From contig DUTA01000016.1 of the NCBI GenBank assembly GCA_012842325.1, positions 1 to 19,925 on the forward strand: 19,925 nt of DNA. Reading direction: 5' to 3'. Below the pieces are notes generated by a model. It was not told the DNA's origin, searched no databases, and saw nothing but the letters and a program-made list of their open reading frames with translations. Below, piece by piece: positions 13,581 to 19,925 of this stretch. A program made the translations under genes and the position numbers. Position 1 is the stretch's first letter; the number at the start of each line of letters is the position of its first letter. Source of the stretch: Bacillota bacterium (GTDB taxonomy: Bacteria > Bacillota > DTU030).

Positions 13581-14693
13581 TTGTATTTGCGCCGCCTGAG
13601 CTTACAAAACTATCGCAACTACGCCAGGGAAGAGCTTGTCCCCCACGAAAGAATAAACTTTCTTTACGGGGAAAACGCCCAGGGAAAAACAAACCTGTTG
13701 GAAGCCGTCTACCTTTTGGGTACGGGAAAATCGCCCCGCAATGCCCGGGATCAGGAAATAACCCGGTGGGGGGAAAACTGGTATCGTGTTGCCGCCGATG
13801 TTGAGCGCCGGGACTACTCTTTTCGCCTGGAAATCAGCTATCGTGCCGGTACCGGCAAGATTGTGGCTATAAACGGGCAGAAACAGGAAAGCCTTTTTTC
13901 TATCCTGGGCCGGGTCAATGTGGTTCTTTTCTCGCCGGAGGAATTGCAGCTGGTAAAGGGAGAACCCTCCCAGCGGCGCCGCTTCCTCAATCTCCAGCTA
14001 TCTCAGACCAGTCCCCGCTATTATTATTACCTCCAGCAGTACCGCCGGGTTCTCCAGCAGCGGAATATCCTTTTGAAGGATATCCGTTCCGGCCGCACCT
14101 ACCGCCGGGATGAGTTGCCCGTTTGGGACCGGCAGCTGGTGAAAATAGGGGCGGGTATAGTCTGGAAACGCCGGGAGATGGTGGCCAAACTGGCCCCCCT
14201 GGCCCGGGATTTTCACAAAAGAATAAGCGGGGGCCGGGAAATACTAACGGTGGAATACAAACCCTCCTTTCCCGGGGGAAGGGAAGGGAATGTAGAGGAG
14301 ATTGAAGATAGTTTCAGCAGGGCCCTGCTGGCTGCCAGGGAAGAAGAGATCCAGCGGCGGATGACCGTTGTCGGACCCCATCGCGATGATCTTTTAATTT
14401 CCCTCAATGGCAGGGATGGCAGGGTCTATGGTTCCCAGGGACAGCAGAAAACTGCAGCCCTGAGTTTGAAACTGGCTGAATCCCAGTATATGGAAGGGGA
14501 GATGGGGGAATATCCCATCCTTCTCCTTGATGATATAATGTCGGAACTGGATGGGGAACGGAGGCAGTTTGTGCTGGAAACGGTTCAGGAGAGGGGTCAG
14601 GTGTTTATTACGGGGACAGGGGAAATGGAAATGCCCCCCGGTACTGCGGGGAATTGTTACCGGGTCGTACAGGGGACCATCATAAAGGTGTAA
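13581..14693 (+). CDS. recF: DNA replication and repair protein RecF
   Basis: RecF is an SMC-like ATPase that, with RecO and RecR, loads RecA at single-strand gaps. The 370-residue protein has Walker A GENAQGKT at 30-37, a signature region YGSQGQQKTAALSLKLAE and Walker B PILLLDDIMSELD toward the C terminus. Its length is typical. Translation starts at a TTG (13581) with GGGAGG eight bases upstream; no nearer ATG or GTG exists. It follows yaaA closely and precedes remB by 14 bases, so these genes probably form one transcript. Confidence 0.96.
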   Translation: MYLRRLSLQNYRNYAREELVPHERINFLYGENAQGKTNLLEAVYLLGTGKSPRNARDQEITRWGENWYRVAADVERRDYSFRLEISYRAGTGKIVAINGQKQESLFSILGRVNVVLFSPEELQLVKGEPSQRRRFLNLQLSQTSPRYYYYLQQYRRVLQQRNILLKDIRSGRTYRRDELPVWDRQLVKIGAGIVWKRREMVAKLAPLARDFHKRISGGREILTVEYKPSFPGGREGNVEEIEDSFSRALLAAREEEIQRRMTVVGPHRDDLLISLNGRDGRVYGSQGQQKTAALSLKLAESQYMEGEMGEYPILLLDDIMSELDGERRQFVLETVQERGQVFITGTGEMEMPPGTAGNCYRVVQGTIIKV

Positions 14694-14707
14694 AAGGGGG
14701 TACAGAT

Positions 14708-14968
14708 ATGTTCCTGCATTTGGGCGGGTCCACCATTATTCCGGCCGAGGAAGTAATTATGATCCTTGATTTAAAATCTGCCCGGCAGTCAAAGATAACC
14801 ATGGAACTAATTTCCCTGCTGGAAGCCGAAGGAATGATTGCTGAAGCCAGTCCCGGGGTGCATAAATCCCTGACCATCACCGACGATAAAGCCTATTTAT
14901 CTCCAATTTCGTCGGTGACTTTGAAGAATCGCCTCCATTTTTGGCTCGGGTCTGAGAAAGAGGGATAA
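14708..14968 (+). CDS. remB: Extracellular matrix regulator RemB-like protein (DUF370)
   Basis: This is a small protein of the RemA/RemB (DUF370, formerly YaaB) family encoded between recF and gyrB. In Bacillus the family influences biofilm matrix gene expression. The 86-residue product begins MFLHLGGSTIIPAEEVIMILDL, the family hallmark, followed by KSARQSKITMEL and ITDDKAYLSPISSVTLKNR. The ATG at 14708 has AAGGGGG upstream. The gene ends about 90 bases before an intrinsic terminator at 15058-15081, closing the dnaA-side operon. A role in matrix control here is only inferred from family. Confidence 0.9.
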   Translation: MFLHLGGSTIIPAEEVIMILDLKSARQSKITMELISLLEAEGMIAEASPGVHKSLTITDDKAYLSPISSVTLKNRLHFWLGSEKEG

Positions 14969-15057
14969 AACCCTGTGCTCCTGACCAGAGAGTTTAATGA
15001 AATGAATGGCTGGCATTAAATCCGGCCTGGTGCCAGCCAGCGACCCATGAGATCCGG

Positions 15058-15081
15058 CGCAGGTATATCCTGCGATTTTTT
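15058..15081 (+). terminator. Intrinsic terminator after remB
   Basis: CGCAGG (15058-15063) and CCTGCG (15069-15074) form a 6-bp GC-rich stem with a TATAT loop, followed by A and TTTTTT. A second hairpin, GGCTGGCA/TGCCAGCC, lies just upstream at 15008-15015 and 15031-15038 without a T run. Together they separate the recF-remB transcript from gyrB. Confidence 0.8.
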
Positions 15082-15097
15082 GTCGTAAAGGAAAAAA

Positions 15098-15126
15098 TGG
15101 TATTAAGTTACAGTATATGATATAAT
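15098..15126 (+). promoter_or_regulatory. Promoter of gyrB-gyrA
   Basis: A perfect TATAAT (15121-15126) with an extended -10 TGA just before it (15118-15120) lies 46 bases ahead of the gyrB start. The -35 (TGGTAT at 15098-15103, spacing 17) is weak, which extended -10 promoters tolerate. It follows a terminator, so gyrB and gyrA have their own transcription unit. Confidence 0.7.
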
Positions 15127-15172
15127 TTTTTTGGCACGGGGCATAGCTGGTAGAATGGAGGTAACGGGATTT

Positions 15173-17092
15173 ATGGTTGGGAAAAACAATAACCATTCGC
15201 ATAATAATTATGACGCCAGCCAGATCCAGGTTTTAGAAGGCCTGGAGGCTGTTCGCCATACACCGGGGATGTACATCGGAAGTACGGGCAGCAGTGGGCT
15301 TCATCACCTTGTCTATGAAGTAGTGGACAACAGCATCGATGAAGCCATGGCCGGCTACTGCGATCGGATCGAAGTGATTCTAAAACCCGATGGAGTGGTG
15401 ACGGTCAGTGACAACGGGCGGGGAATTCCCGTCGATGAACATCCCAAGATGGGCCGTCCGGCCGTAGAAGTGGTCTTGACCACCCTTCATGCGGGGGGGA
15501 AGTTTGGCGGTGAGGGCTACAAAGTTTCCGGTGGTCTCCATGGCGTTGGTGTATCGGTAGTCAATGCCCTTTCCCAGTGGTTGGAGGTTGAGGTGTACCG
15601 GGAGGGGAAGGTTTTTCGGCAACGTTTCGAGCGGGGAAAGGTTGTCACTCCCCTGGAAATTGTTGGCACCACCGCTGCCACCGGGACCCGGATAACCTTT
15701 AAACCGGATCCGGAAATATTTGAGGAAACGACCTTTAACCTGGAAATCCTTTGCCAGCGCCTCCGGGAGTTGGCCTATCTGAATAAAGGTCTGCTGATTA
15801 GCATTAAGGATGAGGAAACGGGGAAGGAAAGGCAATTTAAGTTTAACGGGGGTATAAAGGAATTTGTCCAGGATTTGAATAAAAACAAAAATACCCTTTT
15901 TCCAAAGCCCATTTATTTTGAGGCGCAACAACAGGAGAGCAAGGTTGAAGTTGCCATTCAGTATAATGACGGTTATACAGAGAATATCCTCTCCTATGCC
16001 AATAATATTCATACCCATGAGGGGGGTACCCATGAGGTAGGGTTCAAATTAGCCCTGACCCGGGCCATTAACGATTACGCCCGCAAGTCAGGACAGCTTA
16101 AGGATAACCAACCAAATCTGGCCGGGGAGGATATAAGGGAGGGTATTGTGGCCGTCCTCAGCGTCCAGTTGCTCAATCCCCAGTTTGAAGGTCAGACCAA
16201 AATGAAACTGGGCAATACGGAAATGCGGGGGATTGTCGATTCTGTTGTCTATGAAAGACTATCTGCCTATCTTGAAGAGACGCCGTCGGTGGCCAGAAAA
16301 ATTGTTGAGAAAGCCATAAAGGCAGCCCAGGCCCGGGAGGCGGCCCGGAAAGCCCGGGAACTGACGCGGCGAAAGGGAGCCCTGGAGGTTACTGCCCTCC
16401 CGGGAAAACTGGCCGACTGTACCGTCAAAGACCCTGCCCTCTGTGAAATATATCTGGTGGAGGGCGACTCGGCCGGCGGTTCTGCCAAGCAGGGAAGGGA
16501 TCGCCGCTTCCAGGCCATTTTGCCCCTGCGGGGCAAAATCTTAAATGTTGAGAAGGCCCGTTTAGACAAAATATTGAACAACGAAGAAATCCGGACCATA
16601 ATCACCGCCATGGGCACGGGTATCGATGAGGATTTCGATATAGCGAAGGCCCGCTACCACAAGTTGATCATTATGACCGACGCCGACGTGGACGGGGCCC
16701 ATATCCGGACCCTGCTGCTGACCTTCTTTTACCGGTACATGCGTCCCCTCATCGAGGCCGGCTATGTCTATATAGCCCAACCGCCCCTTTATATGGTAAC
16801 AAAAGGAAATACACAGAAATACTTCTACAGCGATGAGGAGCTGGAAAAATACCTGGATGAAAAAGGTAGGAATGGGATCACTGTACAGCGCTATAAGGGT
16901 CTCGGGGAAATGAACCCGGCCCAGCTGTGGGAGACAACCATGGACCCGGAAAAAAGGACCCTGCTTCAAGTATCCCTGGAGGATGCCATGGCAGCCGACC
17001 AGATCTTTAGCATTTTAATGGGCGATCAGGTGGAACCGCGGCGGGAATTTATCCAGACACATGCCCGGGAAGTGCGGAACCTTGATATATAA
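15173..17092 (+). CDS. gyrB: DNA gyrase subunit B
   Basis: GyrB is the ATPase subunit of gyrase, which introduces negative supercoils. The 639-residue protein has a GHKL ATP-binding domain with EVVDN at 49-53, DNGRGIPV, and GGLHGVGVSVVNALS. A transducer region follows. The TOPRIM domain has EGDSAGG at 430-436 and the metal-binding aspartates Asp503, Asp505 and Asp507 in DADVDG. The C terminus carries QRYKGLGEMNPAQLW. The length is that of the short Gram-positive form, without the insert found in some proteobacterial GyrB. The ATG at 15173 has GGAGGT 11 bases upstream; the ATG at 15155 is an alternative with a poorer site. gyrA follows after 73 bases. Confidence 0.97.
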   Translation: MVGKNNNHSHNNYDASQIQVLEGLEAVRHTPGMYIGSTGSSGLHHLVYEVVDNSIDEAMAGYCDRIEVILKPDGVVTVSDNGRGIPVDEHPKMGRPAVEVVLTTLHAGGKFGGEGYKVSGGLHGVGVSVVNALSQWLEVEVYREGKVFRQRFERGKVVTPLEIVGTTAATGTRITFKPDPEIFEETTFNLEILCQRLRELAYLNKGLLISIKDEETGKERQFKFNGGIKEFVQDLNKNKNTLFPKPIYFEAQQQESKVEVAIQYNDGYTENILSYANNIHTHEGGTHEVGFKLALTRAINDYARKSGQLKDNQPNLAGEDIREGIVAVLSVQLLNPQFEGQTKMKLGNTEMRGIVDSVVYERLSAYLEETPSVARKIVEKAIKAAQAREAARKARELTRRKGALEVTALPGKLADCTVKDPALCEIYLVEGDSAGGSAKQGRDRRFQAILPLRGKILNVEKARLDKILNNEEIRTIITAMGTGIDEDFDIAKARYHKLIIMTDADVDGAHIRTLLLTFFYRYMRPLIEAGYVYIAQPPLYMVTKGNTQKYFYSDEELEKYLDEKGRNGITVQRYKGLGEMNPAQLWETTMDPEKRTLLQVSLEDAMAADQIFSILMGDQVEPRREFIQTHAREVRNLDI

Positions 17093-17165
17093 AAAGACAA
17101 TCCCATAAACAAGGTAATGGGTGGGATATTGTACAGAGTGCCGGTCCAGAAAGGAAGGGAAGAAA

Positions 17166-19622
17166 GTGTTGGAATATACCCATGGGAAGATCATTCCCGT
17201 TAACATCGAAGAAGAAATGAAAAAATCCTATCTAGATTATGCCATGAGCGTGATCGTGGGCAGGGCCCTGCCCGATGTGCGGGATGGGCTGAAGCCGGTC
17301 CACCGGCGGATTCTCTATGCCATGCACGAACTGGCCATTACCCCCGACAAACCCCACAAAAAATCGGCCCGGGTTGTGGGAGAAGTCCTGGGTAAATATC
17401 ATCCCCACGGCGATGCTGCCGTCTATGACACCATTGTCCGGATGGCCCAGGATTTTGCCATCCGTTATCCCCTCATCGACGGCCACGGGAACTTTGGCTC
17501 TGTGGACGGGGATAGCGCCGCTGCCATGCGTTACACCGAGGTCAGGTTATCCAAAATTGCCATGGAGCTTTTAGCCGGTATCGATAAGGAGACTGTTGAT
17601 TTTATACCCAACTTTGACGAGAGCCTGGAAGAGCCCCAGGTGCTGCCGGCCCGTTTTCCCAACCTTCTGGTTAACGGTTCCGCCGGCATTGCCGTTGGCA
17701 TGGCCACCAATATCCCGCCCCATAACCTGGGGGAAGTTATCGACGGCCTGGTTCTTCTCATCGATAAGCCGGAAGCAACCATTAAGGAATTGATGCAGGT
17801 CATCAAGGGGCCTGATTTCCCTACGGGAGGATTGATTTTAGGCCGGGATGGCATCAGGGCTGCCTACGAAAAGGGACGGGGAGCCGTTAAGATAAGGGCC
17901 AAAACCCAGATCGAAAGACTGAAAAACGGCAAATCCCAGATCATAGTGACCGAGATTCCCTACCAGGTCAATAAAGCCAGGATGATTGAACGGATTGCCG
18001 AACTGGTCCGGGAGAAAAAACTTGATGGAATCACCGATCTTCGCGATGAAAGTGACCGGAACGGGATCAGAATTGTGATTGAGATGCGGCGGGATGTGGA
18101 TCCCAGGATAATCCTCAATCGCCTGTACAAGCATACCCAGATGCAGGAAAGCTTCGGGATTATCATGCTGGCCCTGGTCGACGGGACACCGATGATTTTA
18201 AATCTGAAAGAGATGCTGTCCCACTACCTGGAGCACCAGAAGGAGATTGTCACCCGCCGGACCAGGTATGAGCTGAAAAAGGCGGAAGCCCGGGCCCATA
18301 TTCTGGAAGGGCTGCGCATAGCTTTAGACCATCTGGATGCTGTCATCGCCCTGATCCGGGGTTCCCGCACCGTTGACGAGGCCAGGAGCGGTTTGATGGA
18401 GCAGTTTGGTCTCTCCCGGGAACAGGCCCAGGCTATCCTGGATATGCGGCTGCAGAAACTGACCGGGTTGGAAAGGGAGAAAATAGATGAGGAATACCGG
18501 GAACTGATTGCCAGGATCGAGTACCTGACATCCATCCTGGCCAGCGAAGCAATGGTCTATCAGATTGTGCGCAAGGAACTCCTGGAGATTAAGGAAAAAT
18601 ATGCCGATCCCCGGCGGACCAAAATTACCAGTGCCCAGGGTGAGATGGAGCTGGAGGATCTGATTCCCCGGGAGGACGTGGTCATCACCATAACCCACGC
18701 CGGTTATATCAAGCGGATGCCCGTTTCCACCTACCGGAGCCAGAACCGGGGAGGAAGGGGAATGGTTGGGTTGACTCCCCGGGAAGACGATTTTGTTGAA
18801 CATCTTTTTATCGCCACTACCCACCACCACATCCTCTTCTTTACCAACCGGGGGCTGGTCTACCGCCTGAAGGTCTATGATGTACCCGAAGGCGGGCGGC
18901 AGGCACGGGGCACGGCCCTGGTAAACCTGATTGGCCTGGCGCCGGGGGAAAAGATCACAGCTGTGATCCCCGTTCAGGATTTCAGCCAGGACGGCTACCT
19001 CATTATGGCTACCCGCCAGGGACTTGTGAAAAAGACCGACCTGGCGGAATTTGAAAATATCCGCCGGAATGGATTGATTGCCATCACCCTTGAGGAGGGT
19101 GATGACCTCATCGATGTCAGACTTACCAGGGGTGACCAGGAAGTCATCCTGGGTACAAGGTTGGGGAAGGCCATCCGGTTCCCCGAAGACGATGTCCGCA
19201 GCATGGGCCGCACAGCCCGGGGGGTAAAGGCCATAACCCTGGAAGAAGATGATGCCGTGATTGGCATGGAGAAAGTCCAGGCCGATGCCGATCTCCTGGT
19301 GGTTACCAAGAACGGCTTTGGAAAGCGAACCCCGATTGAGGAATACCGGCTGCAGAAGCGGGGCGGCAAAGGAATTAAAAATATCCGCTTGACCCGTCGT
19401 ACCGGGGAAGTAGTGGGGATTAAGGTTGTAAAGCCGGGCAACGAATTGATGTTGGTTACGACCCAGGGGATTATGATTCGCCTGAAAGTAGACGATATTT
19501 CCAAGCGGGGCCGGGATACCCAGGGCGTTACTTTGATGCGGATGAATGAGGGGGATGAGCTTGTGGCCGTGGCCCGGCTTATGGAACAGGGAAATGGTGA
19601 CGGGGAGGGAAAAAATAAATAA
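17166..19622 (+). CDS. gyrA: DNA gyrase subunit A
   Basis: GyrA is the DNA-cleaving and wrapping subunit of gyrase. The 818-residue protein has the winged-helix region with the catalytic Tyr123 in AAAMRYTE. A coiled-coil tower follows, then a C-terminal beta-pinwheel with the GyrA box QKRGGKG, which separates gyrase from topoisomerase IV ParC. The protein ends in a short Asp/Glu/Lys-rich tail. In the quinolone-determining region, HPHGDAAVYDTIVRMAQ, Ala84 replaces the contact serine (E. coli Ser83) while Asp88 (E. coli Asp87) is kept. The GTG at 17166 has GGAAGGGA five bases upstream; the TTG at 17169 is an alternative, and the frame is open from 17121. Confidence 0.97.
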   Translation: MLEYTHGKIIPVNIEEEMKKSYLDYAMSVIVGRALPDVRDGLKPVHRRILYAMHELAITPDKPHKKSARVVGEVLGKYHPHGDAAVYDTIVRMAQDFAIRYPLIDGHGNFGSVDGDSAAAMRYTEVRLSKIAMELLAGIDKETVDFIPNFDESLEEPQVLPARFPNLLVNGSAGIAVGMATNIPPHNLGEVIDGLVLLIDKPEATIKELMQVIKGPDFPTGGLILGRDGIRAAYEKGRGAVKIRAKTQIERLKNGKSQIIVTEIPYQVNKARMIERIAELVREKKLDGITDLRDESDRNGIRIVIEMRRDVDPRIILNRLYKHTQMQESFGIIMLALVDGTPMILNLKEMLSHYLEHQKEIVTRRTRYELKKAEARAHILEGLRIALDHLDAVIALIRGSRTVDEARSGLMEQFGLSREQAQAILDMRLQKLTGLEREKIDEEYRELIARIEYLTSILASEAMVYQIVRKELLEIKEKYADPRRTKITSAQGEMELEDLIPREDVVITITHAGYIKRMPVSTYRSQNRGGRGMVGLTPREDDFVEHLFIATTHHHILFFTNRGLVYRLKVYDVPEGGRQARGTALVNLIGLAPGEKITAVIPVQDFSQDGYLIMATRQGLVKKTDLAEFENIRRNGLIAITLEEGDDLIDVRLTRGDQEVILGTRLGKAIRFPEDDVRSMGRTARGVKAITLEEDDAVIGMEKVQADADLLVVTKNGFGKRTPIEEYRLQKRGGKGIKNIRLTRRTGEVVGIKVVKPGNELMLVTTQGIMIRLKVDDISKRGRDTQGVTLMRMNEGDELVAVARLMEQGNGDGEGKNK

Positions 19623-19638
19623 AAAAAGGAAAAAGCGG

Positions 19639-19675
19639 CTGCCGGATCAAGGGCTGCCAGCCTTTGAACCGGCAG
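19639..19675. terminator. Long hairpin after gyrA
   Basis: CTGCCGG (19639-19645) pairs with CCGGCAG (19669-19675). After one A-A mismatch, TCAAGGGC pairs with GCCTTTGA (one wobble), closing a TGCCA loop. There is no T tract on the plus strand, whereas the minus-strand side runs into a T-rich tail (complement of 19621-19634). It may be a gyrA transcript 3' end stem, or a barrier shielding the rRNA promoter. Confidence 0.5.
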
Positions 19676-19721
19676 ACTGCAACTAAGCCCTGGCCCTTTA
19701 TAAAGCTGGCGAAGAAAAACC

Positions 19722-19750
19722 TTGACAATCGTATTGGGGTATGATAACAT
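19722..19750 (+). promoter_or_regulatory. Ribosomal RNA operon promoter
   Basis: A perfect -35 TTGACA (19722-19727) is followed after 17 bases by TAACAT (19745-19750), preceded by an extended -10 TGA (19742-19744). An A-rich stretch (GAAGAAAAA) just upstream could act as an UP element. Transcription would begin near 19757, about 140 bases before 16S rRNA. Confidence 0.75.
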
Positions 19751-19756
19751 ACATAA

Positions 19757-19893
19757 GTGCCGCGACAAAAGGCAAAAGAAAGCTGGTCCTTGAAAACTGA
19801 ACAGTGATAGGAAGCCAGTGCAGGTTCCGGTTAAGAGCCGGAGCCGAAACAGATGAGATATTTGAGAGGGAACAAACTCTGGTAAGAGTTTAA
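19757..19893 (+). promoter_or_regulatory. 16S rRNA leader with processing/antitermination-like elements
   Basis: The leader contains GGTCCTTGAAAACTGAACA (19784-19802), a sequence typical of Firmicutes rRNA leaders and spacers. A hairpin, GGTTCCGG/CCGGAGCC (19823-19830 and 19838-19845, one wobble), follows. A second stem, AAACTC/GAGTTT (19874-19879 and 19886-19891), comes just before AATTTTTT. The last looks terminator-like but lies directly before mature 16S sequence, so it more likely belongs to leader folding or processing. Confidence 0.55.
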
Positions 19894-19925
19894 TTTTTTA
19901 CGGAGAGTTTGATCCTGGCTCAGGA
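19894..19925 (+). rRNA. rrs: 16S ribosomal RNA (5' end, runs off the window)
   Basis: The bases ACGGAGAGTTTGATCCTGGC from 19900, followed by TCAGGA, match the universal start of bacterial 16S rRNA (the 27F primer region). The exact mature 5' end is uncertain by a few bases, and the gene continues beyond the right edge. Confidence 0.95.

Noticed and set aside
17099..17127. ATCCCA/TGGGAT hairpin between gyrB and gyrA as a terminator
   Set aside because: The stem is short with competing pairings and no T tract follows, so gyrB-gyrA co-transcription is more likely.
18995..19768. Minus-strand open frame of 257 codons opposite gyrA
   Set aside because: Its composition (Ser, Arg and Pro rich) is that of an antisense frame, and gyrA covers it fully.
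1..19925. CRISPR array, insertion sequence, toxin-antitoxin or defence island
   Set aside because: I saw no regularly spaced repeats, no transposase frame and no accessory gene cluster; the region is conserved origin core.

Overview
This window holds the chromosomal replication origin of a low-to-mid GC Gram-positive anaerobe, most likely a Clostridia member of the Moorella/thermophilic acetogen kind. Evidence: the Firmicutes gene order noc-rsmG-mnmG-mnmE-jag-yidC-yidD-rnpA-rpmH / oriC / dnaA-dnaN-yaaA-recF-remB-gyrB-gyrA, frequent GTG and TTG starts behind strong GGAGG-type ribosome binding sites, and an electron-bifurcating NfnAB pair typical of anaerobes. The genus is an inference; only 32 bases of 16S rRNA are visible.

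Layout. Positions 1-421 carry no convincing gene but contain a possible promoter and a nested hairpin leader upstream of nfnAB (422-2658, + strand), the two subunits of NADH-dependent ferredoxin:NADP+ oxidoreductase. A strong bidirectional terminator-like palindrome (2701-2748) separates them from the convergent leftward cluster. That cluster (10074 down to 2830, - strand) reads rpmH, rnpA, yidD, yidC, jag, mnmE, mnmG, rsmG, noc: ribosomal protein L34, RNase P protein, membrane insertion, RNA binding, tRNA wobble-uridine modification, 16S rRNA methylation and nucleoid occlusion. It has a good promoter upstream of rpmH and a terminator-like hairpin between jag and mnmE.

The origin is bipartite. 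Seven DnaA boxes matching TTATNCACA lie between rpmH and dnaA (10205-10450). A second set of boxes plus a DnaA-trio-like element and an AT-rich stretch lie between dnaA and dnaN (11932-12153). Rightward from there run dnaA, dnaN, yaaA, recF and remB, an intrinsic terminator, then gyrB and gyrA, and finally a ribosomal RNA promoter, its leader and the first bases of 16S rRNA at the right edge. Genes on both sides of oriC point away from it, except nfnAB, which faces the leftward fork.

Most of the window is a conserved core. The points most worth a second look are: a perfect 20-bp palindrome containing the Noc binding sequence inside the noc gene itself, with Noc-type specificity residues in the protein; the symmetric four-box DnaA cluster and the trio/AT-rich element; the structured leader ahead of nfnAB and the Cys-Gly tail of NfnA that doubles as the ribosome binding site of nfnB; and alanine at the quinolone-contact serine position of GyrA. 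I see no previously undescribed multi-gene system.
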